From assembly GCF_913773635.1 (NCBI RefSeq), contig NZ_CAJYGQ010000010.1, positions 62,001 through 126,000 of the forward strand: a stretch of DNA of 64,000 bases, in the 5' to 3' direction. Below the pieces are notes generated by a model. It made no database searches, had not been told where the DNA came from, and saw nothing but the letters and a program-made list of their open reading frames with translations. The translations under genes were made by a program, and so were the position numbers. The stretch is from an uncultured Mucilaginibacter sp. (lineage in GTDB: Bacteria; Bacteroidota; Bacteroidia; Sphingobacteriales; Sphingobacteriaceae). Positions 36,142-44,422 of this stretch are shown piece after piece; positions within the stretch are counted from its first letter, which is position 1; the number at the start of each line of letters is the position of its first letter.

Positions 36142-36768
36142 ATGAATATATATTTTGGTATACTGAACATCGTCAAAACAAAAGCAACTTTGCTTTCACT
36201 ACTGGCTACGATTTGTGTAGAAGCGCTAAGCGCTCAAACCGGAACTTACCAAAGGAAGATAGCTAACGGTGCATATAGCGTTATTTCATTTAATAAAACA
36301 GGCGATAAGATAAATGCAGAAATATTTTCCTGGTGGAATACACATAACGGGCAAATGGGTTATTATGCAGGCACTGGACTACTTAAAAGCAACATTTGCG
36401 TTTTACAAAGCGTTGAAAATGATCCGGACTGCAAAGTTACGTTGGCAATAGCAGGTAATAAATTGAAAGCAAAGTTTTCTGATTGTGCTGTTGACCACTT
36501 GACAGAAGACTTCAACGGCTTGTATACAAAGTTTACCAATGCAGTAGCGGGCGACTATCTGGTAATTGTTCGCAAAGCATATTTTTATAAAGAGCCGGAT
36601 GCGGCTGCTAAGCTTAAAACTTATGTGTTGAAAGGCGATAAGGTTACACTTGATATGGACAGGATAGGGGTCAGCAAAAACGAATGGCTTTACGTGTATT
36701 TCACCAACAAAGCCGGAAAGGAAACCTCAGGCTACATCAACATGAATGATCTAAAGTTGATTAAATAA
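36142..36768 (+). CDS. Secreted protein with C-terminal SH3-like domain
   Basis: 208 residues, signal peptide ending LSAQ. The N-terminal half (YQRKIANGAYSVISFNKTGDKINAEIFSWWNTHNGQMGYYAG) forms a beta-rich domain with two cysteines, and the C-terminal part (about 133-205, DYLVIVRKAYFYKEPDAAAKLKTYVLKGDKVTL to SGYINMNDLKLIK) resembles a bacterial SH3 domain. Such modules bind peptidoglycan or protein partners. Single gene on the plus strand between two minus-strand transcripts; no function can be named. Confidence 0.65.
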   Translation: MNIYFGILNIVKTKATLLSLLATICVEALSAQTGTYQRKIANGAYSVISFNKTGDKINAEIFSWWNTHNGQMGYYAGTGLLKSNICVLQSVENDPDCKVTLAIAGNKLKAKFSDCAVDHLTEDFNGLYTKFTNAVAGDYLVIVRKAYFYKEPDAAAKLKTYVLKGDKVTLDMDRIGVSKNEWLYVYFTNKAGKETSGYINMNDLKLIK

Positions 36769-36783
36769 ATGCTATATTAAGTT

Positions 36784-36802
36784 AGCCTTCAATTAGGCTT
36801 TT
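36784..36802 (+). terminator. Short hairpin at convergent junction
   Basis: AGCCT (36784-36788) pairs with AGGCT (36795-36799), followed by TTT. Weak five-pair stem that may end the SH3-like gene; it overlaps the end of the opposing small gene. Confidence 0.3.
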
Positions 36803-37032
36803 GGATGTGCACGGTTACCGGCTTTATTGTTGTAATTGCCGCTATCATTTTTTAAAAATGCACCATAAACAACAATCAGTATCAGGGAAGTAATCCCTAA
36901 TATAGCCAGTGTAACGCTACTTCTTGCAATTGTTTCAAGGCTCAAAATTTCAATATCCCATACTCGTAAAATAAGCAAGCCAATAAATGCAAGTGTGATA
37001 AGTGCAGCAAGTATTCCAATCAATGTTTTCAT
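36793..37032 (-). CDS. Small two-helix membrane protein
   Basis: 79 residues with two predicted membrane helices (about 5-23 and 40-62) and a hydrophilic C-terminal tail (KNDSGNYNNKAGNRAHPKA). It begins 9 nt after the SPFH stop, so it is the last gene of the zinc-ribbon/SPFH operon. It may anchor or modulate the SPFH protein (inference); no family recognised. Confidence 0.65.
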   Translation of the reverse strand: MKTLIGILAALITLAFIGLLILRVWDIEILSLETIARSSVTLAILGITSLILIVVYGAFLKNDSGNYNNKAGNRAHPKA

Positions 37033-37041
37033 GATAATTAA

Positions 37042-38043
37042 TTAAAGCTTATCCATCCATTCTTTTTTCTTATTGTCAAACTCTTCCTGGGTAATAATGC
37101 CTTCGTCAAGCAGTAGCTTCAATTGCTTTAACTTTGATACCGCATCTGTTGATTGAGCGTTAAGATGTTCATCTTTAGCTGTGTTGAACGTTTTACCTAA
37201 ATCCATACCTACGCCAAGTTGTAAACCAGCACCTGCTAAGCCGCCTTCATTACGTGCGGCGTCACGCAGCGCCTTCAACTTTTGCATTTCGACGTAAGTT
37301 AAACCTCCCTCGCCAGCAGCCATAGCTTCGGCAGTAATGTTGGCTACTTTACTTATGCGCTCTTTTGTAGCATCGTCAAAAATGGTCCCGTTTAGTTTAA
37401 AATCAGTCAACTCAAAGCCAAGTTTGTCCAATTCAGCGTTGAGTTGTGCTTTAATACTAGCTGAAAGTACAGGTAGTTGCGCATCAATTTGCTGATAAGA
37501 CGCGCCACTTTGCGCTAACACTGCCGATAAACTTTCCGGAAAGCGGCTTTGCAGCAACAGGCGAGCTTCTAAAATAGTAAATGTGTCTTTTGCTCCAACA
37601 ACGTTTGAAAACAAATAAAGTGGGTTTGATATACGAAATGAGAAGGTGCCATTAGCACCCAATTCTACTGGGATTTTATAAACCGGGTCCATGTACTTAA
37701 TCATTTGCGCCGTTCCCCAGCCCTGATTAACGTTTTCGGCCGTACGATAAAACCATATCTTCAACTTATGTTCGCTTTCAAAGTTGGTGCGCAATTTCAA
37801 TAACGTTGTTATAAATGGGTGGTTATCGGTTTCAAGGTCATAAATGCCCTCGGTGGCTAAATTGTCGGTAACTTTACCTTCGTAAACCAAAATAGCACCC
37901 TGCCCGGGAGATATAATTAATTTACTGGCATTTTTAATCTCATCTTTTTCAGAGGGGAATTTCCAAACCAGCATATCCGGCTGCTGATTGTTCCACTCTA
38001 TTACTTGTGAGAGCTGATTTCTAAAAAAGCTTCCGATACCCAT
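37042..38043 (-). CDS. SPFH/Band-7 domain protein with C-terminal SHOCT
   Basis: 333 residues, no signal peptide. The SPFH domain (about 25-240) resembles the YdjI/virion-core type: QVIEWNNQQPDMLVWKFPSEKDEIKNASKLIISPGQGAILVYEGKV, then RFPESLSAVLAQSG and ELDKLGFELTDFKLNGTIFDD. A glycine-rich linker leads to a short C-terminal SHOCT-like motif (about 300-333, KLKQLKLLLDEGIITQEEFDNKKKEW). SPFH proteins oligomerise on membranes and act in stress response or microdomain organisation. It directly follows a zinc-ribbon gene (1-nt gap) and is followed by a small membrane protein. Confidence 0.9.
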   Translation of the reverse strand: MGIGSFFRNQLSQVIEWNNQQPDMLVWKFPSEKDEIKNASKLIISPGQGAILVYEGKVTDNLATEGIYDLETDNHPFITTLLKLRTNFESEHKLKIWFYRTAENVNQGWGTAQMIKYMDPVYKIPVELGANGTFSFRISNPLYLFSNVVGAKDTFTILEARLLLQSRFPESLSAVLAQSGASYQQIDAQLPVLSASIKAQLNAELDKLGFELTDFKLNGTIFDDATKERISKVANITAEAMAAGEGGLTYVEMQKLKALRDAARNEGGLAGAGLQLGVGMDLGKTFNTAKDEHLNAQSTDAVSKLKQLKLLLDEGIITQEEFDNKKKEWMDKL

Positions 38044-38044
38044 G

Positions 38045-39358
38045 TTAGTTAATTATTTTAAATTCGTTTACTGTTTTACCCGTCATGTCAGTAACATACA
38101 CAGCCTCGTAAGTTTCAAGCATAAAGCCTTTGCTGTATTTATAAGCTACACGGTCTATTGATTTGTCGCGGTCAATGGGTTTTGTAAACACGATGCGCCC
38201 GTCGGGCACCGAAAGGCACTGAACGTTAACGTTTGAATTTGCCGCAGCTGTTGCCCGGTACATGATCAACACATATTGGTTGTCGCTATACAATACTTCG
38301 GGCGAAAAATAAAATCGTCCGGGTGTTAAATCTTTGTAGCTTATAACGTACTTTTCGCCTTGCCTAAAATCCGAAACCGTGTTTTTGCCAAAGAATGAGT
38401 AGTCTCTTTTTTGAAAGAAGGGGCGGGTATTAGGGCCTCCTTTGTTGTCTTTTTGCGTATACATCATGAGCTTAATAGGCTCGTCGGGGAAATCGTCGCT
38501 TTTTTCACTAAATAAAAAGTAAGTCCTTGTTTTGGCACCGGGTTCTCTTTTTTCAAGTGCGCGTTCGGCAGGATATATTTCCTTTTCTGTGTAAACCTTA
38601 TCGGCAATAGGAAAGTAAGTGCGGTTTTTTCCATCATTGGTAACGAGCTTCAATCCGTCGCCCCAACTTGTTCCAATAAATTCAATTTGAGCAATACCCG
38701 CTGCTAATTCTTCGTGATGCGTGAAAAAATCGGCTGGCACATTCACCAGGCGAGTGTTTGTCTTATCTATTTTATACAGTATGCTCTTATTGCCTATTGC
38801 ATAGATATCACCATTTTGGAATATGCTGAAATCTGCATTGTTGAGCCGCTCCTGGGGCAATTCAGTTAATCGTTGCTTACTTAGTTCTTTACTATTTAAC
38901 GCATTGTAAAAAGCAATATAGTTGCCCGATTTTTGTTTCTTATCATCATTATTGTAATCACGGAATCCCATTATTGCAATAATTGGTACACCTGCGGTAT
39001 TTTCAAATGCCACAACCTCTCTGTCACTCCAGTGAAAGCTGTCATTTTTTTCGTTGGCAAGAGGTATTACAGAATTACTTGTGTTGGACGGACCCGAATC
39101 AAACAGCCTGGGAATTATTATTGCCGCCAAAAAGAAAATTATGACTATACCAAATATAACGAGTATTGACTTTGGGGTAGGAGATGAGGCATTTGAGGGC
39201 TGATTTTTGTAATTGATATTATGATTGATAGTTATATCATCGTTATCTAAAAAATATTCTGTATTGCAGTTATGGCACCTGAAATAATCTGGTCTAAGTT
39301 CAGCCTTTTGCGTTGAACCACATTTGGGGCATTGAATTGCTTTAATTTCTTTTGCCAT
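38045..39358 (-). CDS. Zinc-ribbon membrane protein B with beta-propeller-like domain
   Basis: 437 residues. An N-terminal zinc ribbon binds metal through C10, C13, C28 and C31 (CPKCGS and CHNC), followed by EYFLDNDDITI, a membrane helix (about 65-85) and a large extracytoplasmic domain of repeated beta segments (for example FSIFQNGDIYAIGNKSILYKIDKTNTRLVNV) that may form a propeller. Paralogue of the upstream gene at 39418, with the same layout and similar sentences such as LSSGIAQIEF/LAAGIAQIEF and RDLTPGRKYFNPEILY/KDLTPGRFYFSPEVLY. Function unknown; the pair probably acts together with the SPFH protein. Confidence 0.8.
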   Translation of the reverse strand: MAKEIKAIQCPKCGSTQKAELRPDYFRCHNCNTEYFLDNDDITINHNINYKNQPSNASSPTPKSILVIFGIVIIFFLAAIIIPRLFDSGPSNTSNSVIPLANEKNDSFHWSDREVVAFENTAGVPIIAIMGFRDYNNDDKKQKSGNYIAFYNALNSKELSKQRLTELPQERLNNADFSIFQNGDIYAIGNKSILYKIDKTNTRLVNVPADFFTHHEELAAGIAQIEFIGTSWGDGLKLVTNDGKNRTYFPIADKVYTEKEIYPAERALEKREPGAKTRTYFLFSEKSDDFPDEPIKLMMYTQKDNKGGPNTRPFFQKRDYSFFGKNTVSDFRQGEKYVISYKDLTPGRFYFSPEVLYSDNQYVLIMYRATAAANSNVNVQCLSVPDGRIVFTKPIDRDKSIDRVAYKYSKGFMLETYEAVYVTDMTGKTVNEFKIIN

Positions 39359-39417
39359 GAATTTAATAAGGTATACGTTTTTAGTAACAGCAAATAAGTT
39401 GTTTAGTTTATGGCGAG

Positions 39418-40635
39418 TTATTCAGTACGTCCTAACTGGTAATTGTTGACCAATTTGCCTTCGTTTGATACCACTACTACGCCATGAGCATAATCAGCCT
39501 CCTCATCCTTACGGTACTCAATGGCAAAACCCTGCTTACATTTGGTGGCGCTATACAAGTAATACCTATCGGGTGGTAACGCCCAGTTAAGTTTACCGCT
39601 TTTTACATTAATGCTTTGTATAGAAATAGGAGAGTTGTTGGCCGCCGTTGTATTCACTTTGATGAGTAAGTTCTCTTTATCCTGGTAAAGAATTTCGGGA
39701 TTAAAGTACTTCCGTCCGGGAGTTAGGTCGCGCTGGCTTAACTTTTGTATTTCAGACAAGTAGCGGTTTTCAATCAGTTGATTGAATTTGTTATCATCTG
39801 TCCAATTACCCAGGTAACCGAAACTGTAATAATACCTGTCAAACTTCGATTCCCAGATTTTACTGGCTTCCTCATCACTATTCACAAGCACTTTCAGAGT
39901 AGGAAAATAATGAAAGCTGGTACCCTCATTATTCATGATATTGATCATGGGCTTGGAGTAGTCAAACTCAATTTGAGCAATACCTGAGCTTAGTTCAGGA
40001 AAGGCATCAAACAGGCTGTTTGTTACATCGGTAATCTGGTTATTGCGGGTATCTAACCGGAAAATGGTGGTGTTGCAGCCAATGGCATAAGTCATATCAG
40101 GCTGAAACGTTTTAAATCTAAGATCGCATTTCAAACTTTTACGGTAATCACCGTCCATAACTCTGTCTTCAATAATCTTTCCTGTAGCGGCATTTACGTA
40201 TTGTGTGTGCATTTCAAACTCACTTTTATTATTGTCACTGTAAATTTGATCGGCTCCAATGCGAAGATATATCGGGTCGCCCGTGGCGGTATTTTCGTAA
40301 ACCACGTTGCTATAGTGCATGCGTGGCGTTTTGAAATTGGTGTAATTAGTATATGACTTTTCTTTTTTTGGACTAAACAGCATTACGCCCACAAATGCTA
40401 CAGCAATGAATGCTATAGTGCCTATCAAAATATAAATGGGCAATTTGCTGTTTGACTCAGCTGAACTGACGTATGGTTGGCCCTGCCTTGTATGATGATG
40501 ATAAATGTGTACATCATCACTATCCAAAAAGTACTCGGTGCCGCAATTTTCGCAGCGATAAAAGTCTGGCTTGACTTCCGTTTTTTGCACACTGCCGCAA
40601 TGCGGGCACTTAATTGCTTTAATATCTTTAGCCAT
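39418..40635 (-). CDS. Zinc-ribbon membrane protein A with beta-propeller-like domain
   Basis: About 405 residues from the ATG at 40635 (MAKDIKAIKC), chosen because the paralogue begins identically (MAKEIKAIQC); the longer frame adds six residues. Zinc ribbon C10, C13, C28, C31; EYFLDSDDVHIYHHH; membrane helix about 62-84; then a long extracytoplasmic beta-rich domain ending in KCKQGFAIEYRKDEEADYAHGVVVVSNEGK. First gene of the operon zinc-ribbon A, zinc-ribbon B, SPFH, small membrane protein, with a 59-nt gap to the second. I do not recognise a functional family beyond the ribbon. Confidence 0.8.
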   Translation of the reverse strand: MAKDIKAIKCPHCGSVQKTEVKPDFYRCENCGTEYFLDSDDVHIYHHHTRQGQPYVSSAESNSKLPIYILIGTIAFIAVAFVGVMLFSPKKEKSYTNYTNFKTPRMHYSNVVYENTATGDPIYLRIGADQIYSDNNKSEFEMHTQYVNAATGKIIEDRVMDGDYRKSLKCDLRFKTFQPDMTYAIGCNTTIFRLDTRNNQITDVTNSLFDAFPELSSGIAQIEFDYSKPMINIMNNEGTSFHYFPTLKVLVNSDEEASKIWESKFDRYYYSFGYLGNWTDDNKFNQLIENRYLSEIQKLSQRDLTPGRKYFNPEILYQDKENLLIKVNTTAANNSPISIQSINVKSGKLNWALPPDRYYLYSATKCKQGFAIEYRKDEEADYAHGVVVVSNEGKLVNNYQLGRTE

Positions 40636-40840
40636 TTGCCTCATAACATACAATAGCCATGATGAGTTTTAATAAGTACTGTTACAGTCGCTAAAACAGT
40701 GATTTAACACCCATTGAAGTCTATAAGCTGGGCTCAACTTATTAATTGCTTTTTGGCAATATGCATGAGCAACCACAAAGTTGCTGTAGAATCAAACAGA
40801 ATTTTATGGCCCAGGTTACTTGCTATAAAGTGATTTTTGT

Positions 40841-41377
40841 ATGAAGAACAGAATATATATGCTGGCAGGTTTAGCCGGACTTACCGTACTTGGTTTTAAG
40901 CTTTCATCATGTGTTTCCATACCCAGGGGTGCTACGGCGGTTAAGCCGTTTAACGAGCAAAAGTATCTTGGAACTTGGTACGAAATTGCAAGGATGGATT
41001 TTAAATTCGAGAAGGGGTTATCACAGGTCACTGCAAATTACTCAATGAATAATGACGGTACAATAAAGGTTAAAAACCGGGGATTTAAGAATAAAGAACA
41101 GGAGTGGAAGGAAAGCATTGGCAAGGCAAAATTTGTCAAATCTCCAGACGAAGCAAGGCTTAAGGTTTCATTTTTTGGACCTTTCTATGCAGGTTACAAC
41201 GTTATTGCTCTTGATGATGATTACAAGTATGCTTTGATTGCCGGCAACAATCTTAAATACTTGTGGTTGCTATCAAGAGAGAAAACCATGCCCGATTATA
41301 TAAAGCAACGTTACCTTGAACATGCAAAAGTACTGGGCTATGCTACGGAAAAGTTAATTTGGACCAAGCACGATTAG
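40841..41377 (+). CDS. Lipocalin family lipoprotein (Blc-like)
   Basis: 178 residues with lipobox LSSC (C24). The lipocalin signature K-Y-L-GTWYEIARMDFKFEKGL lies at about 41-62, followed by VTANYSMNNDGTIKVKNRG, the middle FFGPFYAGYNVIALDDDYKYALIAG and the C-terminal LWLLSREKTMPD. This matches outer-membrane bacterial lipocalins that bind lipids such as lysophospholipids and are linked to envelope stress. Single gene; convergent with the amidohydrolase downstream. Confidence 0.92.
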   Translation: MKNRIYMLAGLAGLTVLGFKLSSCVSIPRGATAVKPFNEQKYLGTWYEIARMDFKFEKGLSQVTANYSMNNDGTIKVKNRGFKNKEQEWKESIGKAKFVKSPDEARLKVSFFGPFYAGYNVIALDDDYKYALIAGNNLKYLWLLSREKTMPDYIKQRYLEHAKVLGYATEKLIWTKHD

Positions 41378-41406
41378 CTATTATTAAGATTGCAAGCCAT
41401 TCTCTG

Positions 41407-43149
41407 TTAATTTGGGTTGACGATCCATTCGCCCCTAACAACGCTATTGATTTGCTTTAAATTTTTGATATCAAGTAAAGGGTTAGCGTTTAATATCACA
41501 ACATCAGATTGTTTGCCTTTTGCAATACTTCCAGCCAATGCATCAGTTTTCATTACCTTGGCTGGAACTATTGTAGCACTGCGTATTGCTTGTACAGGGC
41601 TCATGCCTGCATTCACGTAATTATAAAGTTCATCGGCAATGGTCCCTTCATTATCGGTACCGGCTACTATGGGTACACCGTAATCAAACAGTAACTTCAC
41701 TATCTTACTGTAATAGGGCAGTTTTACGTCTCCGGTTAAATTATAAACATTTAAGGTTGGGTCTACGTATATTTTTTTAGACAACAAGGTTTCAAGGATG
41801 GCTTTATTATCCTCTTTTAAGTTGCCACCCCACTTAAGGCTATTCATAAAATAGTGAACATGACTTATGCTATTCATCCCATTATTGATAAATGAACTCA
41901 ATGTATAGCCAAAAGGTAAGTGCCCAACTACCGGCATGTTATACTTAGCAGCTTCCTGAACAATTGTATTGAAGTCGTTTTTTTTAACGTAGGTGTACAC
42001 TTTAATCTGGTCAAAACCGGCGTCATGATATCGCTTTATACCTTTTTCAATCTCCTGTTTATTGCCGGCATAAACCGTTCCTAAACTGTTTTCTGATTTC
42101 CCGTCTATCAACCCGGCACTATAAATATGCGGTAGAAAGCTATCCGCCGCATTTGCTTCCTTAAGCAGCAAAACAGAGTTGTCAAACTCATTGCCCATAT
42201 CTCTAACAGAAGTAACGCCCGAGAGTAGCTCCTTTTTCAAATATTCAGGGTGAAATAGATGTGCATGCATATTCCACAATCCGGGTATAATGAACTTACC
42301 TGATGCGTCTATAAATTTTGCGTTAGCAGGGATCACCGATTTATCATACACGCCGACGTAGCTTATTTTTCCATCGATAGATACCAGTAGGCTATTGGTA
42401 ATCATGTTCCCATCATTCTCCACATCGATAATGTTGCCACCTGTGATGGCTATAATCTTATGGTGCTGGGTTTTTAAGCTTTTGTTGCTTAAAATTGTAT
42501 TTAGCAGAACGCTGTTGGATTTTTTATTTAAATCAGAAAAAAAGCGTTCGTATTTAGCGTCGATAACTTCTCTTTTGTCTCCTTCTGAGTCGCAGTAGCT
42601 CAAAAAAACAGCGTTATATTGATCATCCAGCCAAAGTAGTTCATCCAATCCGTTATTAATTTTATATAGGAATAATTCGCTTCCTTCAAGTTTGTTATTC
42701 TCAAAATCAATTAACTCAACACCAATTTTGGCACCTGTTAAAGCGTTGGTAATAAATTTCGGCTTGCCTTGTTGTTTCCAAAAATCAATCAATGATTTCC
42801 TCAATGCAATGGAGCCGTTGTTGGTTAGAGGAAAGGCATTTCTAACAGTAACGGTAGTATCTATACTTTCTGTTTTAAACCGAGATGTGTTACCTTTAGA
42901 TGAGTATCTGATGCCGCCGGCTTTTAAGGATATACCTGCGCTTAGCTTCATTTCTGTACCTCGATCTTTAGTTTTAATCTGAGTGGAGAAATCAGTCAAG
43001 TCGCTTGGAGTGCCCAAGTGGACAACTTCATTACCAATGTTCCTTTCAAGCTTGTAAACGTTATACTGTTTTACTGATTGAGCTGTCGTTGTTAAAAATG
43101 AGACAATCAATGCTGTAGTAATTCTGAGGGCCAAAAGTCTGTTCTTCAT
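41407..43149 (-). CDS. Exported amidohydrolase family protein
   Basis: 580 residues with signal peptide (ending TTTAQ). An N-terminal part (about 25-215) of unknown type precedes the amidohydrolase region, which opens with the beta-domain DVENDGNMITNSLLVSIDGKISYVG and the metal motif H295-A-H297. Further conserved positions are in VRDMG, VVGHLPFG, SISHVHYF and GTDNEG, and the late AGSIAKGKQSDVVILNANPL is typical of imidazolonepropionase/prolidase-like members. It hydrolyses an unknown amide, perhaps a dipeptide. The long N-terminal extension is larger than usual for this family. Single gene. Confidence 0.85.
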   Translation of the reverse strand: MKNRLLALRITTALIVSFLTTTAQSVKQYNVYKLERNIGNEVVHLGTPSDLTDFSTQIKTKDRGTEMKLSAGISLKAGGIRYSSKGNTSRFKTESIDTTVTVRNAFPLTNNGSIALRKSLIDFWKQQGKPKFITNALTGAKIGVELIDFENNKLEGSELFLYKINNGLDELLWLDDQYNAVFLSYCDSEGDKREVIDAKYERFFSDLNKKSNSVLLNTILSNKSLKTQHHKIIAITGGNIIDVENDGNMITNSLLVSIDGKISYVGVYDKSVIPANAKFIDASGKFIIPGLWNMHAHLFHPEYLKKELLSGVTSVRDMGNEFDNSVLLLKEANAADSFLPHIYSAGLIDGKSENSLGTVYAGNKQEIEKGIKRYHDAGFDQIKVYTYVKKNDFNTIVQEAAKYNMPVVGHLPFGYTLSSFINNGMNSISHVHYFMNSLKWGGNLKEDNKAILETLLSKKIYVDPTLNVYNLTGDVKLPYYSKIVKLLFDYGVPIVAGTDNEGTIADELYNYVNAGMSPVQAIRSATIVPAKVMKTDALAGSIAKGKQSDVVILNANPLLDIKNLKQINSVVRGEWIVNPN

Positions 43150-43273
43150 CCTGATTAATTACTTCAATAATAAGTAAAAGAGTCAAACTCCTAAAAGTCG
43201 CATTGAAAAATGTGTAACAATGCTTGCGAAATTTGTCAACCAAGCAGGTTGTTCCACTTGATTAAACACATTA

Positions 43274-44281
43274 CTATAAAAATGGTAATACAGACACTGA
43301 AAAGCTGCCGAAGAACGATGGATTTACCTTATTGCGCAAAAAGTAGTCATTGGCTTTTGAGTTTACTTCAAACTCGCGCGATTGAAGATTGGTTAAAAAT
43401 CCAGCGTTCAGTCCAAAAATTAACTTTTTTGCAAAACGATATTCAATGCCGGGGCCGGTTTTAAGGTCAATAGTACTAAAGTTTCCGTCTTGTGGAATAC
43501 CAGGCTGGTTGTGCCTGAAAAAGGCAATGGAACCTGATAATGATGTGCCTAATGTTGCCCATAACTTTGGTGAAAGCCCTTTGCGCAAGGTTAATTGCTG
43601 TGGCAAGTTTACGTTGAGCTCTAAGTCATCATTAAATTTACGCCAGTAGGTGAAAAAGGGCACAACGGGTACATTAATAGACGGATCAATATTAATGAAA
43701 AGGCCAACGCCGGTGCGCACCTTAGGCGTTTGCTTAAGCGAAAATATAATTGCGCCAAGGTAACTGAGCTTTTGTATTGAACTGGCCCTGCTGGTAAGGC
43801 CCGATATGCTGGCTGAATAGACAACTTGGTGCCCGAACAGTGAATCGACACGTAGGAAGGTACCGGTAAATCCAACCGTGAATTTGTTGAATACTTTGCC
43901 CTCCAAATCAGGCAAATTACTTTGATAAGGCATAATATTGGTCAAATGAAAACGCTGCTGAAAGGCACTTAAAGTAGTACTAATGCTGTTTTTACCCCAT
44001 TGATGCACAGGTACGTTAAATAAGGCGCTCGTGCGCAACACCTGCATTCTGCCATCAAACGTTTTATTTCCGTGCACAAAATTTTCAATATTGCTTCCGG
44101 AAGTAACATCGGTGGTGATGGAAGCCTGCCTTAAAGCTGGATTACGTATGGCCGCTTCTGTAAGATAAATGTTCTTTATCGAATCCATCATACGTTTACG
44201 ATAAGCATCGGCACGGCTTTGTGCAAACGCGCCATTTGTTAAAATAAAAAACAGGAGAATGTAGTTGTTGTAAATTTTCAT
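43274..44281 (-). CDS. Putative outer-membrane beta-barrel protein
   Basis: About 335 residues from the ATG at 44281, which starts a signal peptide (MKIYNNYILLFFILTNGAFAQ); the longer frame adds 16 non-signal residues. The remainder has alternating amphipathic strands (for example FTVGFTGTFLRVDSLFGHQVVYSASISGL, LIFGLNAGFLTNLQSREFEV) and ends in a hydrophobic-aromatic strand FGSFSVSVLPFL, as in outer-membrane barrels. It resembles DUF6268-type proteins, but this is a weak guess. It follows the RND gene in the same direction after a hairpin, so it may be a weakly coupled member of the efflux cluster. Confidence 0.6.
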   Translation of the reverse strand: MKIYNNYILLFFILTNGAFAQSRADAYRKRMMDSIKNIYLTEAAIRNPALRQASITTDVTSGSNIENFVHGNKTFDGRMQVLRTSALFNVPVHQWGKNSISTTLSAFQQRFHLTNIMPYQSNLPDLEGKVFNKFTVGFTGTFLRVDSLFGHQVVYSASISGLTSRASSIQKLSYLGAIIFSLKQTPKVRTGVGLFINIDPSINVPVVPFFTYWRKFNDDLELNVNLPQQLTLRKGLSPKLWATLGTSLSGSIAFFRHNQPGIPQDGNFSTIDLKTGPGIEYRFAKKLIFGLNAGFLTNLQSREFEVNSKANDYFLRNKVNPSFFGSFSVSVLPFL

Positions 44282-44348
44282 GTGGTGGAGGTAGGGTTGA
44301 AATAAGACCGGAAAATGCAGGCATGGCAAGCCCCTGTGACCCTCAGGG

Positions 44349-44378
44349 CGGGCAGGTAAGCCTATAGTTACCTGCCTG
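44349..44378. terminator. Hairpin between RND gene and outer-membrane gene
   Basis: An 11-pair stem with one wobble (44349-44359 with 44368-44378). No T-tract on the minus strand, so termination of the efflux operon is possible but not certain. Confidence 0.4.
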
Positions 44379-44422
44379 CCTTTAGCCGGTCTTTGTTTAT
44401 TTATTTGTTAAGTAAAGGGATT

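Noticed and set aside
40761..40843. Short ORF overlapping the lipocalin start (ATGA overlap)
   Set aside because: Twenty-seven codons with no hydrophobic or domain feature; a second overlapping short frame shows this is expected by chance.
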